From CAYXUG01 sp964468655 (lineage in GTDB: Bacteria; Fidelibacterota; Marinisomatia; Marinisomatales; CAYXUG01), in contig CAYXUG010000001.1 in the NCBI GenBank assembly GCA_964468655.1, positions 28,065 through 92,064 on the forward strand: a DNA stretch of 64,000 nucleotides, given 5' to 3'. Position numbers and translations under genes: made by a program. The notes below the pieces were generated by a model. It made no database searches, was not told the DNA's origin, and saw only the letters and a list, made by a program, of their open reading frames with translations. This document shows, piece by piece, positions 12,263 through 20,961 of this stretch (its first letter is position 1; each line of letters opens with the position of its first letter).

Positions 12263-15066
12263 GCATTCTTTATACATATAGTGATAGAAGATTGTTTTTC
12301 TTAATCGTAACATTCATGCTATTGCTTACAGCAGGTTACGGTCAGAAGGGAGATTACATCAAACCGAATATTCTCCACAGTCCGGTAACAGGCATATTTG
12401 AAGGTCAAACCATAACAATTGAAGCAGTGGTAACAGATAACCAGGAAGTTGAAGAAGTTATTCTTTATTACAGAAACCGCGGCGAAGAGTATTATAAATA
12501 CCTGTCAATGGAACTTGAATTTAATAATTACATCCTCGACATCCCGGAAGAAGACATAGATACTACCGGTGTGGAATATTACATTGAAGCAAGGGACGCC
12601 TCTGACAACAGGGCTTTTTCTCCTGTGTTTGATCCGGAGGACGATCCTCATTTTGTCAAGTATATTCCACTTGCGTTGTCCAGAGGACCCGAACTTCTCC
12701 TGTTGAATCCTGAACCCAATTCTGTTGTGGATAATGGCCATCAAGTAATTGTGATTTCCATTTATGATACGGATGATGATGTAGATCCCACAACCGGCAG
12801 TCTCATTATTGATGGTGTTGATGTAACTCATGATGCCATTATCACCCATGATCTTGTTACGTATACTCCATTTGTTAATTTCCCGGTAGGAAAACATACA
12901 GTAGAATTCTTTATCATGGATGAAGTTGGGAATATGTCCCTTCTTGAATATTGGTTATTTACTGTTGAGGAAATTATTATAAAGAAACCATTCTGGGCGG
13001 ACGCAAAAATTAAAGGGGCTATCAACTTTGATTCTGAATTTGATACCTTTATCGGGAAAGATCAGCCGGAAAACCGGCCCAAGGATACACAGAAGCCAAA
13101 ATTCAAATTTTCCTATACCAAGGATAATTATAAAGTATCTGTCGCCATGTCGATGAGTAAACACTTTGATGGCCTTGCAAACAGTATTGATGCCCGGAGG
13201 CAGCCGTTGGGTAGATTCAAATTTGCAGTTGAAGTTCCCTATTTCACTCTGAAAGGCGGTGACCAGAATCCCAATTTTTCTGAACTGACGTTAAAAGGCG
13301 CCAGAATTCGAGGTCTCATTGGGGAGGCAAGATATAAGGGGTTTGGTGTAACAGGTATATATGGAAAAGCAAAGAATATGATCACTTCTTTGACGGATCT
13401 GCTTGATACAGTAACGGATACGGTTTACACGTCTGCACCAACCTTTGAATGGGCTGAATGGGCCGATCAGTTCGAGGGTGACACACTTTATCAACTGCAA
13501 ATTAGTGAAGATGAATCGTTCTCAATACCATTGGAGGATGTAATTCAAGCAGAAGCCAGTTTTGTATATCCAAATTCTTCAGATTTGAATATTGGTACTA
13601 TCTACTATTGGCGTGTGAGACCACTGGATGAATTTGAAAATCCGGTGGAGGATTGGAGTTTGATAACAAGTTTTCTTGTTAAAGATCCAACATCAGGAGA
13701 AAATACAACTGTTAGTAAAACAACAAGAGAATTCGACCACAGTAAAGGTACTTTCAAAAGAACGATGTGGGGAGTTAACACGACTTATGGGAAGAAAGAC
13801 CTCTTTGAAGTGGGGGTAAATTTTCTGCAGGTTTCAGATGACACCACCTCTTTTGAAGATGATCATTTCGGTGATTTTACTCAACTTGATACGGATAGAA
13901 GAAGTAAATACAAGGCCCAGTGGAATCGTGCCGTTGGATTAAACGGGCGGCTTGCCATGTTTGGGTCAGAAGTTAAAGCATACTGGGCTACATCTGTAAT
14001 TCATCAAGATATTATAAGCGACGGACTAATTGAAGCCCTCTGGGCCCCCGATGCAAGTATGATGGAGAACCTAAAAAATGGCGCGCTTCTGGTGGAATGG
14101 TCCTCCAGAACTCCTTTCGCCGATTTCAAAGGAACTTATAAAAGGACACCGGAAAAATTTAACTCTTTAGGAAATGCATCAGTACAGACAGATATCACCG
14201 GATTCAAAATAGACGGACGGACCAAATTGTTTAGTAACCAGATCATGCTCTCAGGCGGATATGAGACTCAACATGATAATTTGGATAAACTATTAAAACA
14301 ACAGACAACCACAAATCAGACCTATTCGGGAACCATGAACCTTGGTTTTTCCAATCTGCCGGGAGTAAACCTGGGATATCGATTGATGAAGAGAGCTGGT
14401 GCAGCAGACATCCCTGTCTTTGTTCAAGGTGATACCGTTTTCACTGTAGCGGATACCTCTGAACTTAAACTCAGCAATGACCAGACATCCACCATCACTG
14501 TTGGTCCCTCGTACAGTCTAAAATTAGGGGGAACTGAACTGGGACTTTCCGGCAATGTTATGTTAATGGCATTTGATGACCAAAACAATTCTTCTGCAAA
14601 TTTCAACAGTAATTCTTATATGGGGGCAGTTTCGTTATCATTTCCCAACGCACTTTCCATAAACCTCGGGTATGGCATTTCAGAGAATATCCCCAGTGAA
14701 GGATCAGAGACTGTTTTTAATATGATCAATGGAAAAGTGGGATACTCACTTTTTGACAAAAAATTAAAACTTTATCTTGGTACAAGTATTGTAGAGGGAT
14801 TTAAAGCAGGTAATGGATCTTTTGATAACGGAGAAGATTTTGTTGATGAAGATGAGAGTGATGAGTACGAAGATGGTGAATCGTTTACAGATAAGAATGA
14901 AATAGACAATAATAAATTTAATATGAGTTTTGGTTTTCAGTATAAAATATCAAAAAATCAGGTTATCGGCTTAGATATCGGAAGAGTATCAGTGGGCGAT
15001 GCCCTCGATTCGTCAAAGGATTACTCTGAAATCAAGGGTAAGATAAAGTATAAATATACACTCTAA
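12259..15066 (+). CDS. Outer-membrane beta-barrel protein with Ig-like N-terminus and an inserted FN3 module
   Basis: 935 residues. A signal-like hydrophobic segment (about 13-28) precedes two Ig-like domains (about 35-240) and a long region of alternating-hydrophobicity strands rich in aromatic and Gly residues, ending KGKIKYKYTL, typical of an outer-membrane barrel. An FN3-like unit of the same kind as in the two upstream genes is inserted at about 385-475 (PTFEWAEW, QLQISEDESF, IYYWRVRPLDEFENP). A very acidic stretch near 855-880 (DEDESDEYEDGES) is probably an exposed loop. It overlaps the FecR gene by 4 bases and is followed by a likely terminator, so it is probably the last gene of the operon. 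It could be a porin-like translocator or a surface anchor. Confidence 0.65.
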   Translation: MSILYTYSDRRLFFLIVTFMLLLTAGYGQKGDYIKPNILHSPVTGIFEGQTITIEAVVTDNQEVEEVILYYRNRGEEYYKYLSMELEFNNYILDIPEEDIDTTGVEYYIEARDASDNRAFSPVFDPEDDPHFVKYIPLALSRGPELLLLNPEPNSVVDNGHQVIVISIYDTDDDVDPTTGSLIIDGVDVTHDAIITHDLVTYTPFVNFPVGKHTVEFFIMDEVGNMSLLEYWLFTVEEIIIKKPFWADAKIKGAINFDSEFDTFIGKDQPENRPKDTQKPKFKFSYTKDNYKVSVAMSMSKHFDGLANSIDARRQPLGRFKFAVEVPYFTLKGGDQNPNFSELTLKGARIRGLIGEARYKGFGVTGIYGKAKNMITSLTDLLDTVTDTVYTSAPTFEWAEWADQFEGDTLYQLQISEDESFSIPLEDVIQAEASFVYPNSSDLNIGTIYYWRVRPLDEFENPVEDWSLITSFLVKDPTSGENTTVSKTTREFDHSKGTFKRTMWGVNTTYGKKDLFEVGVNFLQVSDDTTSFEDDHFGDFTQLDTDRRSKYKAQWNRAVGLNGRLAMFGSEVKAYWATSVIHQDIISDGLIEALWAPDASMMENLKNGALLVEWSSRTPFADFKGTYKRTPEKFNSLGNASVQTDITGFKIDGRTKLFSNQIMLSGGYETQHDNLDKLLKQQTTTNQTYSGTMNLGFSNLPGVNLGYRLMKRAGAADIPVFVQGDTVFTVADTSELKLSNDQTSTITVGPSYSLKLGGTELGLSGNVMLMAFDDQNNSSANFNSNSYMGAVSLSFPNALSINLGYGISENIPSEGSETVFNMINGKVGYSLFDKKLKLYLGTSIVEGFKAGNGSFDNGEDFVDEDESDEYEDGESFTDKNEIDNNKFNMSFGFQYKISKNQVIGLDIGRVSVGDALDSSKDYSEIKGKIKYKYTL

Positions 15067-15074
15067 AACCGGAT

Positions 15075-15106
15075 AATTTAGTGCTTGTGGTTATACTAAA
15101 TTTTTT
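15075..15106 (+). terminator. Probable rho-independent terminator of the FN3/FecR/barrel operon
   Basis: AATTTAGT (15075-15082) pairs with ACTAAATT (15095-15102) around a 12-base loop and runs into a T-tract, 8 bases after the barrel stop codon. The stem is AT-rich and therefore weak. Confidence 0.4.
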
Positions 15107-15129
15107 ATGAAATTACAATATATCTAAGA

Positions 15130-15158
15130 TTTACTTGAAGGTTAAATTAATGTATAAT
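15130..15158 (+). promoter_or_regulatory. Sigma-70-like promoter for the PKD/cadherin-like gene
   Basis: TTTACT (15130-15135), a 17-base spacer, then a perfect TATAAT (15153-15158). It lies 37 bases upstream of the ATG at 15196, which has AAGGAGA just before it. Confidence 0.5.
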
Positions 15159-15195
15159 ATTTGTAAAATTACAAAACGAAGGAGATAAATAAACA

Positions 15196-18100
15196 ATGAA
15201 ATATATTAATCTATTTTTAATTATGTTTTTGACAAACGCACTCACAGCTCAAAATTTTACCATTGGTATTACTGCATCATCAAGTGATGGAGCGGAACAA
15301 CCTTTAACTTTTGGTATGTCCCCAGGTGCAACGGATGGGTTTGATGAAGGGATAGATAATTATGCACCTCCGGCACCTCCTTCCGGTTTTGATGTAGCCT
15401 TAGCCTGGGGTGGTGACAGGTATTTTACGCAGATACTGGCTCCGAGTACGGCAGCAACTGTCATGCCCATCGATGTGAATGAATTGTATAGTTTTTCCTG
15501 GGATCCAGCTGCTATTTCTGCTGCTGGGACGTTTACTTTAACTGATAATTTTGGTGGTATGTTTGTTAATGTTGATATGTCTACGACAGGTTATGTTGAT
15601 GAATCATCATCTCCTCAATGGTCTTTGATATCTACATTTCACATCACTTTTACTGCAATAGAGGCCGTAAACGTAGCACCCACAGCAGTTGCAGGGGAAG
15701 ATCAGACAGTAGCACCCCCTACTGACTGTGATGCTGGAACCAATACAGCAACAGTGACGCTGGATGGTTGCAGTTCCACTGACTCTGATGGAACAATTAC
15801 TGCATATCAATGGGACGATAGTGGAGGGACTAGTGTTGGTACCACTTGTTCTGTTGAGGTCTCTCTCACAGGGGATGAAACTTACACGCTTGAGGTAACT
15901 GATGACGGCGGGTTACCCGATACAGATGATGTGTCTATTACAGTAACAGATGAAGTGAATACCGATCCTGTTGCAGATGCCGGAGGACCCATTTACAATG
16001 CAACAGATTCAGATGGAGACAGTACAGAAGTCGTAACGCTTGACGGTTCGGGATCAACAGACTCAGAGGGATGTGATCTCACCTATGAATGGACATGGAG
16101 TGGTGGTTCTGCTTCCGGTGTTACTGTGACAGATAATTTCCCTGTAGGGACCACAACTGTATCACTTATGGTCATAGACCCTTATACAGCGACAGATATA
16201 TCAACAGCAGATGTGGTGGTAACAGAATTTGCCAATGAGGCGCCTGTGGCAGCTGCGGACAGTTATTCTATAAATGAAGATACAGATTTAATAGTTGATG
16301 CCGCTTCCGGTGTGCTTGCAAATGACAGCGATCCGGACAATGCGCCTGACCCGCTTTCAGCCATTTTATCCACAGATGTTGCAAACGGTACTCTCACCTT
16401 TAACAGCGATGGTTCATTTATTTATTCACCAAATGCAGATTTTAATGTTGAAGATGGATTTACCTATTACGCGTATGACGGTGTTGCATCTTCCAGTATT
16501 ACAGCAGTAACACTTACAGTTAATCCTGTTAATGATGCGCCAGTTATTGGTACCATTGCTAATCAGGCAATGGATGAGGATGCTTCGCTTGAATTAGCGC
16601 TCTCAGCCAGTGATGTTGATGGAGATGTTCTCACCTTTAACGCATCCAGTGATAATACCGATGTATCTGCAAGTGTAGAGGCAACTATGCTGACATTATC
16701 ATCCAGTCAGGAATATCACGGAAGTGCAACCATTACGGTTACAGTTACCGATAATGGCGGTCTCACTGATGCAACGAGTTTTACGCTGACCATTAACTCT
16801 GTTAATGATTCGCCAACTGCTAACGATGATGCTTACAGTGTAGATGAAGATGCTTCACTTTCTGTGGATGCCGCTTCTGGTGTATTGGCAAATGATATTG
16901 ACATCGAAGGTGATGCAATGACAGCCGAATTGGTCACTAATGTTCCTCATGGCGAACTTACCTTTAATAGCGATGGTTCATTTGACTATACACCTTTGAG
17001 TGATTTATACGGTTATGTGACATTTACCTATATGGCAAGCGATGGTGAATCTTCATCCAATGAAGCCACGGTGACCATTACTGTGGAATCAACCCCGGAT
17101 TATCCCGCGGCTGATTTTGCTGGAGAGCCCGTCAGTGGCAGCGCACCTCTTGAGGTATCATTTGCTGATATGTCTATCCCCGGAGGAGGAGTACCGGGAG
17201 GATTTGCTGGTACCATTTTTTGCACCAATAACATTGATGCATTATCAGTTCCACTGGTTTATGGATTTTCACCGGTAGCTACAGATGGATATGATGATGA
17301 GTTAGATGAATATGCTCCTCCGTCACCTCCTTCCGGTTTTGATGCAGCATTGGTGTGGCAGAGTGAAAGATACTTTACTCAAATTTTAGCAGAAACAACA
17401 GAAGAAAGAGTTTTTCAAATAGCACTCGGATATCCAGACAGCTCCATCACACTTTCTTGGGACAGCGAAGCGCTCCAAGGATTAGGTACATTCATTCTGG
17501 AAGATGTCTTTGGCGGAATATCCTTTTCTGTTAACATGCTTGAAGAAAACAGGTTGCTTCTGGAAGATCCAGCCTACGATTTACTTAACCTTAAAGTGAC
17601 TCCTTCAGGAGGAGACAGAGATGGTGACATAGTTGCCTGGGCATGGGACTTTGGTGACGGAGGTACAAGTGATGAACGGAATCCATCCCACATCTATGAA
17701 GATGGCGGAATATATACAGTATCACTAACAGTCACCGATGAAGATGGGTTGGAAGATACAATGGTGAAAGAAGATTTTATCACTGTATTAGCTCCTCCAA
17801 TGGCAGACTTTGAAGGCGATCCCACGGAAGGTGATGCGCCATTAACGGTGACTTTTACCGATTTGTCTGTTTCGGGTGGAGGAACAGCCGGCGGCGGTTT
17901 ATTCCTCATTGAGATTTTGACAGATGATTATGGTGAAGAAACTACATGGGAGTTGGTTGATGAAAATGGTCAGATTCTTGGAAGTGACGGACCTTTTGAT
18001 AGTGCTACATTATACACTTGGGAGTTTGAACTTGATGCCGGGACTTATACATGGACAATTTATGATGAGTGGGGAGATGGAATCTGTTGCGATTGGGGCA

Positions 18101-18792
18101 TTGGATACTATAACCTCTATTTGGACGATGACATGATTGCCACAGGTGCTGAGTTCGACGCTTCAGAGAATGTTACATTTACGGCAGGAGGAAGAGTTAT
18201 TTCCACTTCTCATGGCTACTACGCAGAACATCATGGTTATGCAAAAGGAGAAGTACCTGCAGATCTTGATATACCTACTATCGTAGAGTCCATCGAATAT
18301 TCCAGTCGTGATGGTGATATCGTTGCGTGGGACTGGGATTTCGGTGACGGCGGTACCAGCAGTGAGCAGAACCCGGTTTACACCTATAATGACATAGGTG
18401 TTTACACGGTATCATTGACCGTTTCAGATGAATCTGATTTATCTGATTCATTGGTGAAAGAAGATTATATAACAGTGAATGCTCTGACTGTTGCTGATAA
18501 TGATCTACTCCCGAATTCATTTGCGCTTTATCAGAATTACCCGAACCCGTTTAATCCGGAGACAATTCTTCGGTATGACGTGCCGGAAGCGGCGCATGTT
18601 CAAATTGTGATTTATGATGTTCTTGGAAGGGAAGTTATTACATTGGTGGATAAAAATATGCAGGCAGGAAGACTGTCCGTGCTGTGGAATGGACTATCTG
18701 ATTCCGGTGGTTTGCTTCCGGCAGGTGTCTATATTGCAAAATTAACTTCTGAGAATTTCACTGCCAGCATTAAGCTGGTAATGATGAAATAA
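15196..18792 (+). CDS. Large modular secreted T9SS protein (PKD, cadherin-like, split PKD domains)
   Basis: 1,198 residues with a signal peptide ending LTAQ. In order: an FCB exoprotein module with the core ATDGFDEG and APPAPPSGFD (about 25-135); two Ig/PKD-like domains (about 155-350); three cadherin-like/VCBS-type units with SINEDTDL, VLANDSDPD and similar motifs (about 350-635); two PKD domains whose WDFGDGGTS halves are separated from their N-terminal halves by inserted domains (about 637-865 and 870-1095); and a type-A sorting domain (YQNYPNPFNPETILRYDVP to SIKLVMMK). These are adhesion and carbohydrate-binding type modules; no catalytic motif is visible. It has its own promoter and a good Shine-Dalgarno site. 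The next gene follows after 19 bases. Confidence 0.75.
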   Translation: MKYINLFLIMFLTNALTAQNFTIGITASSSDGAEQPLTFGMSPGATDGFDEGIDNYAPPAPPSGFDVALAWGGDRYFTQILAPSTAATVMPIDVNELYSFSWDPAAISAAGTFTLTDNFGGMFVNVDMSTTGYVDESSSPQWSLISTFHITFTAIEAVNVAPTAVAGEDQTVAPPTDCDAGTNTATVTLDGCSSTDSDGTITAYQWDDSGGTSVGTTCSVEVSLTGDETYTLEVTDDGGLPDTDDVSITVTDEVNTDPVADAGGPIYNATDSDGDSTEVVTLDGSGSTDSEGCDLTYEWTWSGGSASGVTVTDNFPVGTTTVSLMVIDPYTATDISTADVVVTEFANEAPVAAADSYSINEDTDLIVDAASGVLANDSDPDNAPDPLSAILSTDVANGTLTFNSDGSFIYSPNADFNVEDGFTYYAYDGVASSSITAVTLTVNPVNDAPVIGTIANQAMDEDASLELALSASDVDGDVLTFNASSDNTDVSASVEATMLTLSSSQEYHGSATITVTVTDNGGLTDATSFTLTINSVNDSPTANDDAYSVDEDASLSVDAASGVLANDIDIEGDAMTAELVTNVPHGELTFNSDGSFDYTPLSDLYGYVTFTYMASDGESSSNEATVTITVESTPDYPAADFAGEPVSGSAPLEVSFADMSIPGGGVPGGFAGTIFCTNNIDALSVPLVYGFSPVATDGYDDELDEYAPPSPPSGFDAALVWQSERYFTQILAETTEERVFQIALGYPDSSITLSWDSEALQGLGTFILEDVFGGISFSVNMLEENRLLLEDPAYDLLNLKVTPSGGDRDGDIVAWAWDFGDGGTSDERNPSHIYEDGGIYTVSLTVTDEDGLEDTMVKEDFITVLAPPMADFEGDPTEGDAPLTVTFTDLSVSGGGTAGGGLFLIEILTDDYGEETTWELVDENGQILGSDGPFDSATLYTWEFELDAGTYTWTIYDEWGDGICCDWGIGYYNLYLDDDMIATGAEFDASENVTFTAGGRVISTSHGYYAEHHGYAKGEVPADLDIPTIVESIEYSSRDGDIVAWDWDFGDGGTSSEQNPVYTYNDIGVYTVSLTVSDESDLSDSLVKEDYITVNALTVADNDLLPNSFALYQNYPNPFNPETILRYDVPEAAHVQIVIYDVLGREVITLVDKNMQAGRLSVLWNGLSDSGGLLPAGVYIAKLTSENFTASIKLVMMK

Positions 18793-18811
18793 ATAACGAA
18801 AGGGGAATGCT

Positions 18812-20515
18812 ATGAGTAATTCAATAATGACTACAATTAAAGCGGTAATGCTAAGCGTTGCGTTGGGAGTAAGTTCAATCTTCGCATTAGACTGCCCCGC
18901 GGATTCCGCTTATTACATTGATATGGACACCACAAGTGAAACCTATGGTGAACTCATAGCTACCGGTTTGTGTGCCTGTCTTGGTTTTGGTGATAATATT
19001 ACCATTGATGAGGCAGGAGGACAATTGACACTTACAGTGATTCTCTTTGATAATGAACCGCTTCGCGGGTTTCAATTTGAAGTGTACGATGACACCAATG
19101 ATGCGCTGACTGTTAATTCTGCTGTTGCTGGGGATAAAATTGTAGGATGGGATGTTCCCTCTGGTGAAATGGAAAATGGCTCAGCTCTTGTATTCGGTTT
19201 CAGTTATGACGGAGATATGACAGAACCGGGAACTGAAGGTGTTTTGGTGGATATTGTATTTGATATCCAGTCCTCACTGGGCAGCTTTGTTACATTCTGG
19301 CTCGGTGGCGAGGGAGGAGTACGTTTGGCAGATGCTGATGTCCAAAATGTTGCCTGTGGATATCCCGATGAAAGCAATCCGGTAACATTCCCCACAACAG
19401 CCACTTCTCAGGTTGTTGCCTATAATGGTGGATGGAATCTGGTGGGACTTCCTCTGACGGTGAGTGACGGTAATTATCAAACGCTTTTTCCTGAGTCTGT
19501 TGAGGGAACACTCTATGGATATAGCGGTACTTATACTTCTGAAACTGACCTTGAGATAGGAAATGGCTACTGGTTAAGATTTTGGGAAAGTGGTTCAAGC
19601 ACCATTTCAGGAGGTATTCTGTGGGTTATTACAGTTCCTATTGTTGAAGGGTGGAACCTTATTGCAGGGACATCCGCATCATCCGGAATTTATGATCCGG
19701 ACGGAATTATCATCTCCGGTACTTTGTACGGATATAATGATGGGTATTACAATGCGTCATCTATTGAGCCGGGAGAAGGATACTGGGTGAGAGCCACCGG
19801 TGACGGTGAAATTATGATTGATTCTGCATGGGGAAGGAAAACAGAAATTGACTTCCCTGAAGACATTGCTGATGCAACCATACTTTCATTCAAAAACAGT
19901 TATAATCACGAAGCTTCACTTTATTGTGGAGTGGGAATTTCCGAAGAGGATAAACTAAGTTTCTCTTTACCACCGACACCACCGGTAGGTGGTTTTGACA
20001 TCAGGTTTGCCGGAGATATGAAGTTTGTGGAAAACGGCGGAGAAATTCTAATACAGAATGAAATTTGGCCATTAATAATTCACATCCAACATCCAACATC
20101 CAACATCCAAAATCAAAGTGAGTGGTATATAGTAGATGAGGTACGTGGGAAAGAATACCGTTTTTCTGAAAAGGGCACCATTGAAATTACCGAACCAACT
20201 GAACGGATCACTCTTTACAGAAACACATTAACACCTGAACATTTCGCACTTTACCAGAATTATCCCAATCCGTTTAACTCGGTAACAAATATCAGATATG
20301 ATCTACCGAAAGATTCTGACGTATTTTTAGCAGTTTATGATCTTTTGGGAAGAGAAGTTGCTGTGCTGGTAAGTGGTAATATGGTAAGTGGCGCCCACGA
20401 CGTTGTGTGGAATGGTACAGACAAATTCAACAATCCTGTGAGTGCGGGTGTTTATATTTACAGAATCAACACAGCAGGATTTAATGAAGTGAAAAAACTA
20501 ATTCTGCTGAAATAG
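18812..20515 (+). CDS. Secreted protein with cohesin-like domain, WNLV module and T9SS tail
   Basis: 567 residues. A signal peptide (about 8-26) is followed by a beta-sandwich resembling cohesin domains (about 50-190: LTLTVILFDNEPLRGFQFEV, then a GVLVDIVFD strand). A two-part module follows with WNLVGLPL and WNLIAGTS, each ending GYWLRF or GYWVRA (about 205-350). Next comes the LPPTPPVGGFDIRF segment, a variable loop built from heptanucleotide repeats, RGKEYRFSEKGTIEITEP, and the type-A sorting domain. The last 370 residues or so are shared with three other genes in this window. AAAGGGGAATGC precedes the ATG. The cohesin assignment is by pattern only and is not certain. Confidence 0.65.
   Translation: MSNSIMTTIKAVMLSVALGVSSIFALDCPADSAYYIDMDTTSETYGELIATGLCACLGFGDNITIDEAGGQLTLTVILFDNEPLRGFQFEVYDDTNDALTVNSAVAGDKIVGWDVPSGEMENGSALVFGFSYDGDMTEPGTEGVLVDIVFDIQSSLGSFVTFWLGGEGGVRLADADVQNVACGYPDESNPVTFPTTATSQVVAYNGGWNLVGLPLTVSDGNYQTLFPESVEGTLYGYSGTYTSETDLEIGNGYWLRFWESGSSTISGGILWVITVPIVEGWNLIAGTSASSGIYDPDGIIISGTLYGYNDGYYNASSIEPGEGYWVRATGDGEIMIDSAWGRKTEIDFPEDIADATILSFKNSYNHEASLYCGVGISEEDKLSFSLPPTPPVGGFDIRFAGDMKFVENGGEILIQNEIWPLIIHIQHPTSNIQNQSEWYIVDEVRGKEYRFSEKGTIEITEPTERITLYRNTLTPEHFALYQNYPNPFNSVTNIRYDLPKDSDVFLAVYDLLGREVAVLVSGNMVSGAHDVVWNGTDKFNNPVSAGVYIYRINTAGFNEVKKLILLK
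20083..20110 (+). repeat. Heptanucleotide tandem repeat CATCCAA x4, in frame
   Basis: Four perfect copies of the 7-base unit inside the C-terminal cassette of the preceding gene, encoding HPTSNIQ-like residues. The same position in three paralogous genes holds other 7-base-periodic DNA. Confidence 0.9.
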
Positions 20516-20615
20516 TCTTTTATGTTGATATTAAATGTTTGCCAGTGATACTGCACTTTTTATGCAGGTTTGACTTTACACCTGTTATTTTGTAGTTTCA
20601 CCTGTGAAGAGGAAA

Positions 20616-20959
20616 ATGAGAATAGGTAATTTGTTTGTTTCACTAAACAGAAAATTAATTATACTGTTTTTTATTCAGGTATTATTGATAGGAGAAGATA
20701 ACTAAAACACTATTCCGAAATCAATTTTAGATCAATATGAAATTGAGAGTGAAGTAATATTCCCAAGTAAGATATAAATGATAGATTTTGCAGAAGAATC
20801 AGGTGAATATGTTGCAATACTGGAAGGGACAGAAAATAATAATGTTGCAAGATTTTGTTGAACAAATAATTCAACAAAATGGAAAAAAATGTAGGTAAAA
20901 GTAAATTTGTTGAAATTGCCCAAGATGGTTATGATGAAGTAAAACACATCGACTCATAA
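20616..20959 (+). pseudogene. Decayed gene for a small secreted protein of unknown function
   Basis: The 446-base interval after the cohesin-like gene is not empty. From the ATG at 20616, with AAGAGGA upstream, the frame encodes a basic-hydrophobic signal-like start (LNRKLIILFFIQVLLIG). It continues in frame through two TAA codons (20703, 20775) into protein-like sequence (NTIPKSILDQYEIESEV; EESGEYVAILEGTENNNVARF). It then needs a shift near 20857 to read VEQIIQQNGKK, and another near 20879 to read KFVEIAQDGYDEVKHIDS, ending at 20959. This fits a gene of about 115 codons that has lost function. No family is recognised. The first 100 bases of the interval (20516-20615) hold nothing I can name. 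Confidence 0.5.
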
Positions 20960-20961
20960 TT

